Of a stretch of DNA of 32,679 bases, positions 7,226 to 16,070 are shown piece after piece. The notes under the pieces were generated by a model. That model was given only the letters and a program-made list of their open reading frames with translations. It had not been told where the DNA came from and did no database searches. Origin of the DNA: a bacterium BMS3Bbin08 (GTDB lineage Bacteria; Nitrospirota; Thermodesulfovibrionia; UBA6902; BMS3Bbin08). The first letter of the stretch is position 1. Every line of letters starts with the position of its first letter. The translations under genes were made by a program, and so were the position numbers. Location of the stretch: the NCBI GenBank assembly GCA_002897775.1, contig BDTR01000059.1:1-32679 (forward strand), written 5' to 3'.

Positions 7226-8503
7226 GTTTTTTCAAATCGTTCAAATTTTAAGGTGAACCCTTATGGTTCATCCCCTCGATGCCTTCCTGGAAAGAGAAAA
7301 ACTGAAGAAGTGGGTAAAACATTAATTACGGGACAGCCTTTTTCATAGGTGACCCCGTTGTGTTTCCTTGCTTCTTGCATGTTAGGAGATATTAGGGTTT
7401 CAAGACGGTTAAGGGTATCAAGTGTGTAGTTGGTGTTTGTCAATAGTTTTGCATAGTGTGCAACAATGTCACCAAACCCATCCTGTCTGACCCCTTGCTT
7501 CACTTGTTGAGACTTTGTCAAGGAACTCAGTGCTTCAGGTTACCCCATACACCTCCCTCAAGCTACGTGGGCGTACTGCCGAATTCCCACGGTCGGACTT
7601 TAACCGACAAGTCATACGTCTTCTCCGGCATACAGTTGAACCTCGACAATTTTACTCTGGCTATTGTTGAGCGATAATAATAATTCCCGGGAATTATGCT
7701 TGACGTTTTACAGGCTATATCTATACCTTCAAATAGCTATATTGTTACTACCGTCTTACACTTTTTAGTTTGATAAAGAAATAACAAATAAAAGCTCCAA
7801 AATATTATGTTAAATATAGAAAGAAAATTTTCAGAAATTAAAAATAAATTTTTTACCCCCATAATTAGTGATAATGATAAAAACGTTATATAAAAGATTA
7901 TTGTAAATATTTTTTTTCAAAAAAAGAGTTGTACTACACAATAAAATGCTTATAAAATTAATAAGATAAAATTCAAAATTAATTGCTTCTGATAACGCTT
8001 TTATTATATTAAAAAATGGAATACCTTTCCGGTAACCAAAAAAAATCGCTATAGAAAAAATACTTATATCTTTATTATTTGTATATTTGTCATTATTTTA
8101 TTAACTTCATCTGATTTTACAATTTATAACACGCGCAATAATGGCGCTGCATATACCTTGAGGATAAATGGGGAAACTAATATTGAAGAGTAAAATTCTT
8201 TGTTTTGAAGAAACCTTTTTCGCGTTGAAATCATATTTCTCCATAAGATAATACAATCTCGTCTGTTAACTTTTAAAAGGTTTTGTAAAAAAAGAGAAAA
8301 ACAGAAGACTATTTATAAATTAATAGCATAATAGCAAAAGCTTGTCAACAACTTTTTTATCTTAGTATATTGTATAGTATTGTATGCTGAGGGGTTTTTA
8401 CTTTAAAAAATCCAAATAATCCTCTCCAGACTGATCCGCTACCAAAATTTTGTTCAAATGATAATCAAAAGTAATCGGATGCAGGATCCGGCAGGGGGGG
8501 TCT
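7226..8503. other. Gene-free, AT-rich stretch with a repeat copy
   Basis: The first part (7226-7664) holds a weak minus-strand open frame at 7261-7521 (86 codons, no ribosome binding site or known domain) and looks like the decayed edge of an element. The 49-base repeat follows at 7665-7713. From about 7740 to 8460 the sequence is extremely AT-rich with many homopolymer runs and no plausible gene on either strand. The base composition is unlike that of the two-component operon that begins at 8504. Confidence 0.6.
7665..7713 (+). repeat. 49-base repeat, copy 2
   Basis: Identical over 49 bases to 31669-31717. It contains an 18-base perfect palindrome (ATAATTCCC/GGGAATTAT, 7680-7697) followed by GCTTGACGTTTTACA, which includes a -35-like TTGACG. 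The sequences flanking the two copies are unrelated, so the repeat has sharp ends. Confidence 0.85.
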
Positions 8504-8935
8504 TCAGTTCCTCTGAGGCAACACTTTCCTTGTGACCTTCAGGATCTCACCTTCCAGAAAGGGCTTGTATAAAAAATGCACCGCGCCGCCGGCATTTATA
8601 AAGTCCAACTCTTTATCAGCAAGTCCTGTATATATCTGTCCTGTCACAGATACAATTATTGAGTCAGGGCTCGCCTGCTTAATGGCCCTGCACGTCTGAA
8701 CGCCGTCCATTCCAGGCATGAACAGGTCCATAAAGATAAGGTCGTATTTTTTTGACCTGACCTTTTCAAGGGCTTTTTTGCCGCTTAAAGCTGTATCGAC
8801 CTCATACCCTTCTTTTTCGAGCTCACCCCTGAAAGCGGCAAATACGATCTCAACATCATCTACTACCAGTATGCTGTTTCCTTTAATTGTTTCTCCACAG
8901 GCCTGTTTATTCTCCGGCCACACAAACGCGAACAT
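8504..8935 (-). CDS. Stand-alone CheY-like response regulator
   Basis: A 143-residue single receiver domain. It shows ILVVDD at 22-27 (acidic pocket), the phosphoacceptor D70 in LIFMDLFMPGMDG, T/S in VSVTG, and the lysine of the FLYKPF motif near the C-terminus. There is no output domain, so it passes a phosphate or binds a partner. An AGGAAG ribosome binding site precedes the ATG. It begins three bases after the stop of the preceding receiver gene and is the last gene of the kinase-receiver-receiver operon. The first 18 residues (to about ETIKG) are extra relative to the domain. Confidence 0.9.
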   Translation of the reverse strand: MFAFVWPENKQACGETIKGNSILVVDDVEIVFAAFRGELEKEGYEVDTALSGKKALEKVRSKKYDLIFMDLFMPGMDGVQTCRAIKQASPDSIIVSVTGQIYTGLADKELDFINAGGAVHFLYKPFLEGEILKVTRKVLPQRN

Positions 8936-8938
8936 CTC

Positions 8939-9322
8939 TTACTTCCTGTCCATCATTATTTTTTCCACGGCTTCTATTATCTCTTCCTCGAACAGGGGTT
9001 TTCTCAAAAATTCGTCCCTTCCTCCGGCCCGGATAAAATCCTTCTGGTGCTTTTTTATCTCCTCAGGATACCCTGAGATAAGCACGACTTCAGTTTCAGG
9101 GGACATCTTTTTTATCCTTTCACACACCTCCACACCGTTCATCCCGGGCATGACCAGATCAGTAATAACAATATCCGGTTTCTCATCCTTTGCCATGTTG
9201 ATCGCTTCTTCTCCAGTTGACGCGATCTTTACCTGATAGCCGGCATTTTCAAGGGTCACGCACCAACCCCTGAGAAAAACCTCTGAATCATCAACTACTA
9301 ATATACTGGCCTTAGTCGTCAT
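8939..9322 (-). CDS. Stand-alone CheY-like response regulator
   Basis: A 127-residue receiver with ILVVDDSE at 7-14, phosphoacceptor D55 in IVITDLVMPGMNG, the switch serine in LISGYP and K108 in FLRKPL. It has no DNA-binding or enzymatic output. Its start lies inside the last codons of the histidine kinase gene (11-base overlap), so it is almost certainly the direct phosphorylation partner of that kinase. It may hand the phosphate to a second receiver or act on a target encoded elsewhere. Confidence 0.92.
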   Translation of the reverse strand: MTTKASILVVDDSEVFLRGWCVTLENAGYQVKIASTGEEAINMAKDEKPDIVITDLVMPGMNGVEVCERIKKMSPETEVVLISGYPEEIKKHQKDFIRAGGRDEFLRKPLFEEEIIEAVEKIMMDRK

Positions 9323-11744
9323 CAGATACTCCTTTCACCGTGACCGCCGGCAGGAAAACCCTGAACGTGGCACCTTTCCTGTTTCCGCTTTCCACAACTA
9401 TATTACCACCATGATTCTTAATAATACCATAAGAGATCGACAAACCGAGTCCTACCCCTTTACCCGGCTCTTTTGTCGTAAAAAAAGGATCGAACACCCT
9501 TTTCAGGTTTTCTCCCGGGATCCCGACACCATTGTCAATAAATTCCATTATGACCTCTTTCTTATCTCTGGAAACCCCTGTCCTGACAACAAGCCTGCCG
9601 TCGTCGGACATAGCATCATAGGCATTCATTAATATGTTCAGGATAACCTGCTGGAGCTCGGTTTTATTGCCCATAACCCGCGGCAGCCCGTCCTTATATT
9701 CCCTGACCAGCTGTATCCCCTTTTGCTCCAGCCTGCTGGAAATGAAGCTCAATGTGGATTCGAACACATTCTCCAGGTCCAGTTCAAAACGCCTTTCCGA
9801 CGGCTTGCCCGCGAAAGAACCGAAGTCCCTGACTATCCTGGCCATATGTTCGGTCGCGTCAAGCATAAGGGTCATGTCGCGAAAAGAGTCAGACCCGGGT
9901 TTCGCTGTCTTTTTGTATTTCTGAAGAAGCGGCAATAAGCCCGCAATTGGAGAATTGAACTCATGCGCCAGGCCGGCTGCCACCTGCCCCATGGCTGATA
10001 ATTTTTCCGCCTGGATCAGCCGTGCCTGGAATTCTTTCAACTCCCGGGTCTTTTCTTTAACCCTTTTTTCCAGTTCCCTGTTCCAGGCTTCTATTTCTTC
10101 CTTTGCTTTTCTGAGTTCTTCCTCAGCCTCTTTTCTCCCGGTAATGTCAATGTTCATGCCTACAATACCCGGGATGGAATCATCAGTCACGATCGGCGCA
10201 ATAATGTTATAAAAATGCCTTTGTTGCCCCTGGATCTCAAAACTTATTTCGCCGGTAACCACTTCACCGTTAAAAGCCCTGGCATTGTTATCCAGCCACC
10301 TGTTTAATGTGTCCTTATCCGGGGCAAGGTTCTCAGGGCGCTGTCCAATAATATCTCCATAGTGCTCCTTGATGCTGGAGTTCTGGAAAAAATAACGCCC
10401 GTCCTTATCAATGCCAAAGACATCGAACGGGATACTTTCAATTACAGCATTAAGCTGGGCCCTGCTTTTAACGAGCTGCCCTTCTGTCTTAATACGTTCC
10501 TTTATCTCTCTGACCAGTTCATCACGGGCCACAGTCGTTGATCTCAGATCGTCTGCCATCTGCCTGAATGAATCAGCCAGCTGCCCGATCTCATCATTTG
10601 TCCTGACCTCGATCTTTGTATCAAGATCGCCCCTGCCTATTTTAATGGCTGCTCCCCTCAGATTTTCTATGTTTTTTGCTATTGACCTGGAGATAATAAA
10701 ACCCAGCAGAACACCAAGGACAGTGACTAACATGGAAATCGTCAATATGCGCTTTTTTAGTCTGGAAACAGGAGCAAACAGTTCTTGTGCGTCCTGTTCA
10801 ACAATCAGGAGCCAGTTCAGGCCGGTGCCCCCTTTTGAATGAACATAAGATACAAATATTTCTCCGCCTGAGCCATCGCTTTTTTGCATTTTTTCGGAGA
10901 ACACTTCTGTATCACTCAAACCGGAACCTGGATGGGCTGTCGGGACTAAATATGAAACATCCTCCAGAAATTTAAAATCCCCGGTTGAATAAATCATTCT
11001 CCCATACCTGTCAATTATTTTGAATGCCATAGTTCCATGGCCTTTCCTTGTCAGGGAGGTTTCCACTTCCTGAATGAAACTGATTATATCCTCAATGTTA
11101 AGGACGGCCTTTACTACGCCGATGAAATTCCCTTTTCTGTCGTCTACTCTTATCGCGAGGTCAATGGAATAGATACCCGCGCTTTCGTCAAAGTTGACAT
11201 CACTTATAAACAGACCTTTCTCCTTCGCGATCTGCCACCACTCCTCATCATTCTGCCTGTAATCGGTTGTTTTCCCTGTCATCGCGACATTAGCCCCGTA
11301 CTTGTTCGTCACAAATATCTCGCCAAATACGCTGTAGCCATAATCGCCACTGTAGTACTCCTCTTTATCCTTTAATTCCTCTGATAACCTGTTTTCCTGC
11401 AGGCCCTGCATAAAAGGTGTTATTTCATTTTCCGGCACTGACGTCCACGCTTTATCCTGCTGTTCGATATAGGCCTCAATATCATCAAGTTTTCCAAAAT
11501 CCCGGTTGGACATTAAAACCGTCTCCTGCAGGTCAAGATCATGAGTATCTCTGCTGAATATTTCGACCTTGCCTTCAATTCTCTTTTCTATTCCATCCAG
11601 CAGTTCCCGGGCCATGGACTCGGTTCTCTCTATAAAGGCTTTTTGCAATTCTTCTTTGCTATGAGTGACAGCAAAATACCCGGTGATCCAGCTCATCAGG
11701 GCAACCACCAGAAACCCGATTATTAATTTATAAAATAATTTCAT
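9312..11744 (-). CDS. Membrane sensor histidine kinase (Cache-HAMP-PAS-HisKA-HATPase)
   Basis: An 810-residue sensor. A transmembrane helix at about 7-26 is followed by an extracytoplasmic region of some 300 residues with double-Cache character (EIFVTNKYGANVAMTG near 142-157, ISDVNFDESAGIYSIDLAIRV near 180-200). A second helix lies at about 333-351, then HAMP (352-405), PAS (430-535), a coiled coil (537-585) and the catalytic core. H594 in GLAHEFNSP is the phosphorylated histidine, N707 marks the N box, DNGVG at 737-741 the G1 box, FDPFFTTK the F box and GLGLS the G2 box. The kinase is expected to phosphorylate the overlapping receiver genes. The signal is unknown; Cache domains usually bind small organic molecules. 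Confidence 0.95.
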   Translation of the reverse strand: MKLFYKLIIGFLVVALMSWITGYFAVTHSKEELQKAFIERTESMARELLDGIEKRIEGKVEIFSRDTHDLDLQETVLMSNRDFGKLDDIEAYIEQQDKAWTSVPENEITPFMQGLQENRLSEELKDKEEYYSGDYGYSVFGEIFVTNKYGANVAMTGKTTDYRQNDEEWWQIAKEKGLFISDVNFDESAGIYSIDLAIRVDDRKGNFIGVVKAVLNIEDIISFIQEVETSLTRKGHGTMAFKIIDRYGRMIYSTGDFKFLEDVSYLVPTAHPGSGLSDTEVFSEKMQKSDGSGGEIFVSYVHSKGGTGLNWLLIVEQDAQELFAPVSRLKKRILTISMLVTVLGVLLGFIISRSIAKNIENLRGAAIKIGRGDLDTKIEVRTNDEIGQLADSFRQMADDLRSTTVARDELVREIKERIKTEGQLVKSRAQLNAVIESIPFDVFGIDKDGRYFFQNSSIKEHYGDIIGQRPENLAPDKDTLNRWLDNNARAFNGEVVTGEISFEIQGQQRHFYNIIAPIVTDDSIPGIVGMNIDITGRKEAEEELRKAKEEIEAWNRELEKRVKEKTRELKEFQARLIQAEKLSAMGQVAAGLAHEFNSPIAGLLPLLQKYKKTAKPGSDSFRDMTLMLDATEHMARIVRDFGSFAGKPSERRFELDLENVFESTLSFISSRLEQKGIQLVREYKDGLPRVMGNKTELQQVILNILMNAYDAMSDDGRLVVRTGVSRDKKEVIMEFIDNGVGIPGENLKRVFDPFFTTKEPGKGVGLGLSISYGIIKNHGGNIVVESGNRKGATFRVFLPAVTVKGVSDDD

Positions 11745-11890
11745 TCTCCTCTGCCCCTATGGCCGTAACATACAATCCCTTCCGGGCTTCTGTCAATCGT
11801 TTATCAGGAAAGAAACCAGTCGGGATCTTTCGTGCTGTTTTATCATCTCAAAGTGCGTTAAAATATCGTATGCCTACCAGGAAAAAACCA

Positions 11891-13246
11891 ATGAAGATAT
11901 TTTTCTCAGGCATGGCCGGAAGCGGTATGTCCGCGATAGCCGGCTTCATGTCTGACAGCGGTCATATTGTTATCGGCTCGGACAGGGCATTCGATACAAA
12001 CCCTTCTCATCCGCTAAAAAACACGTTTAGATCCAGAGGCATAGCTGTAGTCCCGCAGGACGGCAGCGGTATGGACAGCGCCTTTGACCTTGCGGTATTC
12101 AGCACCGCGGTGGAACCTGACCACCCTGAGTTTCTGAAGGCCGGGTCACTGGGAATACCAACAAAAACGCGTCCTGAGTATCTTGCTGACATAACCGCTT
12201 CTTTTAAGACAATAGCTGTTTCAGGCACAAGCGGAAAGTCAACAGTCTCAGGCATGCTGGCCTTTCTGATGAACAGGCTGGGGCTTGACCCGAACTTCAT
12301 AGGAGGAGGAAGGGTCCGGCAGTTCAGATCGCCTGCAAACCCGGGGAATTACCTTGCGGGCAATTCCGACTATCTTGTTATTGAGGCATGCGAGTCTGAC
12401 GGGACCATTGTGAACTACAGGCCTGAGCATTCGCTCATATTGAACCTTAGCCTTGACCACCATGCTGTTTACGAGACCGCTGAGATGTTCGATACTCTCG
12501 TGAAAAATACACGGTCAAAGGTCATACTGAACGCCGACGATCCGAACCTGAGAGGCATAAGAAACCGGGATACAATTACATTTTCCACAGATACCCCTTC
12601 TCATTACAAAGCGGATAATGTGGTTTACAGGCCTTTTGCTTCGGAGTTCTCTGTTCATGGAACAGGATTCAGCCTCTCCCTGCCCGGCAAATACAATGTC
12701 TATAACGCGCTTTCATGTATTGCCATGCTTGCGGAACTGGGCATTCCATTACGCTCTGTCGCGCGCGTGCTTCCGGAATTTCAGGGGATCGACAGGAGGT
12801 TTGATATTTACCTGGATGACGGCGAACACCTTGTTATTGACGACTACGCCCATAATCCACATAAGATATCTTCACTCATGCGGGCCGTAAAAAAGATCAA
12901 AAAAAAGGTCTGTTACATATTCCAGCCTCACGGGTTCGGCCCGACCCGGCTGATGAAGGATGAGTATATCAGGGCTTTTTCAGACAACCTTCGTGATTCC
13001 GATCGTCTGATACTGCTCCCCATATATTTTGCCGGAGGTACTGCCTCCAGGGACATCTCAAGCCATGACCTCGCAGAAGGTATAACAGCACGCGGAAAAA
13101 ACGCCGAAGTGGTTAAAAAAAGATCTGATATATTAAAGAGCGGCAATGAATTCACAGTATATGTAGTGTTCGGCGCGCGCGACGAAACCCTCGCGGACCT
13201 TGCAAAACAGATAGCAGGGTCAGTTCCCGGTATGAATAAAAGTTAA
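11891..13246 (+). CDS. Mur ligase family protein, MurC/Mpl-like
   Basis: A 451-residue three-domain ATP-dependent ligase resembling UDP-N-acetylmuramate-alanine ligase (MurC) or murein-tripeptide ligase (Mpl). Seen: the glycine-rich FSGMAGSGMSAIA at the start (MurC GxGGxGM type), the ATP loop GTSGKST at 112-118, EACESDG at 165-171, DDYAHNP at 317-323 and FQPHGFGPTR. The P-loop differs from the usual GTHGKTT. The open frame runs 44 codons further upstream to 11759, but that part is basic and unlike the family, and an AGGA lies before the ATG at 11891, so this start is preferred. It is divergent from the kinase operon. Whether it acts in wall synthesis, recycling or on another substrate is not decided. 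Confidence 0.85.
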   Translation: MKIFFSGMAGSGMSAIAGFMSDSGHIVIGSDRAFDTNPSHPLKNTFRSRGIAVVPQDGSGMDSAFDLAVFSTAVEPDHPEFLKAGSLGIPTKTRPEYLADITASFKTIAVSGTSGKSTVSGMLAFLMNRLGLDPNFIGGGRVRQFRSPANPGNYLAGNSDYLVIEACESDGTIVNYRPEHSLILNLSLDHHAVYETAEMFDTLVKNTRSKVILNADDPNLRGIRNRDTITFSTDTPSHYKADNVVYRPFASEFSVHGTGFSLSLPGKYNVYNALSCIAMLAELGIPLRSVARVLPEFQGIDRRFDIYLDDGEHLVIDDYAHNPHKISSLMRAVKKIKKKVCYIFQPHGFGPTRLMKDEYIRAFSDNLRDSDRLILLPIYFAGGTASRDISSHDLAEGITARGKNAEVVKKRSDILKSGNEFTVYVVFGARDETLADLAKQIAGSVPGMNKS

Positions 13247-13321
13247 TGAGCCGGCAAGGTTTATCAGACGCTGTCCCGTATCAGCTAAAAATCAACAGCC
13301 TGTAATGTTAAAATAACAAGT

Positions 13322-14536
13322 ATGAAAACACCGGAACTTCTCGCGCCCGCCGGCAGCTTTGAAAAACTGCGGACCGCGCTGCATTACGGCGCTGACGCGG
13401 TCTATCTGGGCTCATCTGAGTTCAGTCTCAGGGCCAAGGCTGATAATTTTACCTCCATAGGCCTGGAACAGGCCGCTGACCTCGTTCGCAAAAAGGGCGG
13501 AAAACTGTACGTCACAGTTAATATCTTTCCTCATAACAAAGACATTCACCTGATCAAAGACCATCTCTTTCTGCTTAAGAGAATATCCCCGGACGCGCTG
13601 ATAGTCTCGGATATCGGCGCGTTCGAACTCGCCTCAGAGATCGCGCCGGACATCCCGCTCCATATAAGCACACAGGCAAATATCACTAATTACCGTTCAG
13701 CAAGGTTCTGGGAAAGATCAGGCGCAAAGAGACTTGTTCTTTCAAGGGAACTTACAATTGAAGAGATCCGGGAGATCCGGGAACATGTCTCTGTTGAGCT
13801 GGAATGTTTTATCCACGGCGCCATATGTATATCTTATTCCGGCAGGTGCTATATAAGCAGTTTTCTGGCGAACAGATCGGCAAACAGGGGCGAATGCACC
13901 AACTCATGCAGATGGAATTACACATTAACTGAAGAGAAACGGCCGCGGGAACATCTGCCTGTATATGAAAATGACAGGGGGACATATGTGTTAAGTTCAA
14001 AGGACCTTTGCATGATCGGGCATCTTGACAGTCTTGCTGACGCGGGCGTGGACAGTTTTAAGATCGAAGGCAGGATGAAAGGGATCAATTATGTGGCCGG
14101 GGTCGTCAAAACATACAGGGAAGCTGTTGACAGCCTTAAAAACAGGCCCTACAGGGTAAAAGAAAAATGGCTTAAGGAGCTGTCGATGTTCTCAAGCAGG
14201 GGATATACAACCGGCATGTTTCTTGGCAAACAGCCTGACAGCGGCTATAACCATGATGAAGAGAACGCCTACAGGATGAGCCACGAGCTGGTTGGCGTTG
14301 TAAAGTCCGTAAATAATGGTAAGACCGCGGTATCCCTGCGAAACAACCTCAAAACCGGGGACCGTGTCGAGTTCCTGACCAACGGCCCTGAGGACAAGAC
14401 CTTTGAAGTTACGGAGATCTTTAATGAGAAGGGTTATCCTGTCAGCTCAGGCAGGAATGAAGAGACCGTCCTTCTCCCCATAGTACCCGGGGTCAGGGAG
14501 AACGACCTGATAAGACGCGCGCTTAACAGCGACTGA
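13322..14536 (+). CDS. Peptidase U32 family protein (YegQ/TrhP-like)
   Basis: A 404-residue U32 protein. Characterised members of the YegQ/TrhP branch are needed for a hydroxylation of tRNA uridine-34 and do not act as classical peptidases. It begins with PELLAPAGSFEKLRTALHYGADAVYLG (split motif typical of the family) and contains the family core ELECFIHGAICISYSGRC at 159-176 with C162, H165, C169 and C176, then NRGECTNSCRW with C192 and C196, cysteines that bind an Fe-S cluster in related proteins. The length is that of YegQ. No ribosome binding site is seen; a TAAAAT ends eight bases before the ATG, so the message may be leaderless. It follows the Mur ligase by 75 bases. Confidence 0.9.
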   Translation: MKTPELLAPAGSFEKLRTALHYGADAVYLGSSEFSLRAKADNFTSIGLEQAADLVRKKGGKLYVTVNIFPHNKDIHLIKDHLFLLKRISPDALIVSDIGAFELASEIAPDIPLHISTQANITNYRSARFWERSGAKRLVLSRELTIEEIREIREHVSVELECFIHGAICISYSGRCYISSFLANRSANRGECTNSCRWNYTLTEEKRPREHLPVYENDRGTYVLSSKDLCMIGHLDSLADAGVDSFKIEGRMKGINYVAGVVKTYREAVDSLKNRPYRVKEKWLKELSMFSSRGYTTGMFLGKQPDSGYNHDEENAYRMSHELVGVVKSVNNGKTAVSLRNNLKTGDRVEFLTNGPEDKTFEVTEIFNEKGYPVSSGRNEETVLLPIVPGVRENDLIRRALNSD

Positions 14537-14602
14537 ACAAAAGTTAAGATTTTAAATTGCAGATTTCAGATTTTCCATCGACTCGGCTCGGGACAGCGAT
14601 CA

Positions 14603-14637
14603 GAGTGCGGAGTTGGGATTGCGGAATGCGGAACAGA
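14603..14637. repeat. Degenerate heptad tract A (TGCGGA type)
   Basis: Five consecutive 7-base units in register (GAGTGCG, GAGTTGG, GATTGCG, GAATGCG, GAACAGA). Intergenic, between the U32 gene and the cytochrome gene. Confidence 0.7.
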
Positions 14638-14658
14638 AAAATAAAAAAATACTAATGC

Positions 14659-14696
14659 TGAATCCAAATTCCAAATTCCGAGTTCCGAATTCCGAA
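14659..14696. repeat. Degenerate heptad tract B (TCCGAAT type)
   Basis: Five units in exact 7-base register: TGAATCC, AAATTCC twice, GAGTTCC, GAATTCC, then GAA. On the other strand this is the same family as the tract at 24384-24453, so the family occurs in both orientations. Confidence 0.75.
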
Positions 14697-14737
14697 CTTT
14701 GTATTATGGACTGCTACTCTCTACTTTAGTTATAAAG

Positions 14738-15121
14738 TTAATACTTATGACAGCCCTGACAGAGGTATTTCGGCTCCACCCTCAGCATATTTTCATACGT
14801 GTTTTTATGTGAGTCATGACATGTCACGCAGGTCATTTTCCCTTCTATAAGCGGGAATTCTCCGACATCCATTGATGGAACAACATCTACTATATGCTCT
14901 GAAGAACCCTTTCTGTCCGGATGACATTCAAAACACAGCTCAGAAACTGTTGTTTTTAAAAGACCAGCCGCCTTCATCCCATGAGACACATGGCAGATCG
15001 AACAGTCCTGTTGGGCGCCGTGCACTTCATCTTTTGTGTGGTCTTCATTGCCTTGTACTGCCTGCACAGGAAACAGACAGATCAGCAAAAAGCTCAAAAA
15101 TATAATATGTCTTTTTCTCAA
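14738..15121 (-). CDS. Tetraheme c-type cytochrome, periplasmic
   Basis: A 127-residue exported protein. A Sec signal peptide covers about residues 1-24 (basic start, hydrophobic IIFLSFLLICLFPVQAVQG). It carries four CxxCH heme sites: CSICH 40-44, CFECH 63-67, CVTCH 98-102 and CQGCH 121-125, with further His residues as likely sixth ligands. This is the doubled-CxxCH (NrfH/Doubled_CXXCH) style of small multiheme cytochrome, expected to carry electrons in the periplasm. The start is a TTG eight bases after AGGAAGG. It lies 35 bases downstream of the hibernation-factor gene on the same strand and probably shares its transcript. Confidence 0.9.
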   Translation of the reverse strand: MRKRHIIFLSFLLICLFPVQAVQGNEDHTKDEVHGAQQDCSICHVSHGMKAAGLLKTTVSELCFECHPDRKGSSEHIVDVVPSMDVGEFPLIEGKMTCVTCHDSHKNTYENMLRVEPKYLCQGCHKY

Positions 15122-15156
15122 TTCACAACCTTCCTAAAATGACTTGTCTTCAGGAT

Positions 15157-15687
15157 TCAGATAACCGTCACTGAGCTGGCCTGCGGCCCTTCCTGACCCT
15201 GCTCTTCAGCAAACCGCACCTTCATCCCCACCTTAAGACGCTTAAAATCATGGTTCAGCACGCTGTTCTTATTGAAATATATCTCGCGGTCATCCGGTGT
15301 TGTAATAAAGCCGTACCCCTCCTTCGAAAATATAGAACTCACACGGGCAAGAGGCGTTTCCTCATGGTGTTTTACGTCGCCGCGCTGACGTCTGGCATAG
15401 TCTTCGAGTTTTCGCCTGGCCGCGCTAAAACTGTTCCTTATCGCCACTCTGATGTCTTCATCAGGCTCACGCTTCACAACAAGTTCCGCGCCGGGCACGG
15501 TAATGTCAATATTAACCTTGAACAATTTGCCTTCACGGCGGCGGAGGTTAGGAGACGCCACAACAACCCTGCACCGGACAATACGGCTGTAGAATTTATC
15601 CAGCTTTTCCGCTTTTTGATGTATCTCTGATTTTATCTCTTCACTGAGTTCAAGGTTTCGAGCGGTGATCTGCAGCGGAATCTCCAT
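15157..15687 (-). CDS. hpf: Ribosome hibernation factor (HPF/RaiA) fused to a cold-shock domain
   Basis: A 176-residue two-domain protein. Residues 1-102 are the S30AE/HPF domain: MEIPLQITARNLELSEEIKSEI (split; ends in the family helix), then a strand with VVVASPN and DITVPGAELVVK, and a basic helix. HPF proteins bind the 30S subunit and stop or dimerise idle ribosomes. Residues 112-176 form a cold-shock fold with RNP1-like GYGFI (124-128) and an EIYFNKNSV stretch. The domain would bind single-stranded RNA. A start preceded by GAAAGGGG and a good sigma-70 promoter (15729-15757) lie upstream. The fusion exists in some other bacteria but is not the standard long HPF, whose C-terminal domain is a dimerisation module. 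Confidence 0.9.
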   Translation of the reverse strand: MEIPLQITARNLELSEEIKSEIHQKAEKLDKFYSRIVRCRVVVASPNLRRREGKLFKVNIDITVPGAELVVKREPDEDIRVAIRNSFSAARRKLEDYARRQRGDVKHHEETPLARVSSIFSKEGYGFITTPDDREIYFNKNSVLNHDFKRLKVGMKVRFAEEQGQEGPQASSVTVI

Positions 15688-15728
15688 TATATACCCCTTT
15701 CAATAAGCGTATTCTTTCCCTCTTCTAA

Positions 15729-15757
15729 ATATTAACAGTGAATTGCCCGCTTGTCTA
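15729..15757 (-). promoter_or_regulatory. Sigma-70 promoter of hpf-CSD and cytochrome genes
   Basis: On the minus strand TAGACA (15752-15757), 17-base spacer, TAATAT (15729-15734). Each box has one or two mismatches to consensus. Transcription would begin near 15722, 35 bases before the ATG. Confidence 0.65.
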
Positions 15758-15892
15758 TTTTAACATTTTAATGGACATATAAATCATTCTAATTATTGCC
15801 GGAAGAAATGTTTTTTTGTGACCGCGGTCACTGTGATATGCACCATTCAGCGGTACAATCAAGATATAAGACTTCATCAACTTCCTCTACCA

Positions 15893-16002
15893 GGGATACT
15901 GCAGTCCTGAGCTTTGTCGAAGGACCGCAGTATCCCGCCTTTTTCTCCTTCGACAGGCTCAGGATTAAACCCTTCGACAATTTGTCCTGAGCCTGTCGAA
16001 GG
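15893..16002. repeat. Cluster of two inverted repeats
   Basis: The first repeat has 10-base arms at 15893-15902 and 15927-15936 (GGGATACTGC/GCAGTATCCC). The second has perfect 18-base arms at 15947-15964 and 15985-16002 (starting CCTTCGACAGGCTCAGGA). The CCTTCGACAGGCTCAGGA motif is a dispersed intergenic element type common in metagenome-assembled genomes. A degenerate relative is at about 4029-4044. Confidence 0.7.
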
Positions 16003-16070
16003 GGTCTTACGTTGATTATCAGGATATTTTGTGATAGGGTTATGGGAAAATAAAATCAGGGGGTTTCGGC

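Larger units (their letters stand above)
15688..16070. other. Intergenic stretch with promoter and two inverted repeats
   Basis: Between divergent hpf and lipoprotein genes. It holds the hpf promoter (15729-15757), a palindromic repeat cluster at 15893-16002, and the lipoprotein gene leader with a GGGGG-type ribosome binding site. No gene is seen in it. Confidence 0.6.

Noticed and set aside
7261-7521. Minus-strand open frame of 86 codons
   Set aside because: No ribosome binding site and no motif I can assign. It could be the decayed edge of an element, so it is mentioned only in the stretch description.
8718-11375. Several plus-strand open frames of up to 172 codons
   Set aside because: They are antisense shadows of the sensor kinase and receiver genes, which have full domain support.
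11759-11890. 44-codon N-terminal extension of the Mur ligase
   Set aside because: Basic, unlike the family, and lying over the promoter region between divergent genes. The ATG at 11891 begins exactly at the family's N-terminal motif.
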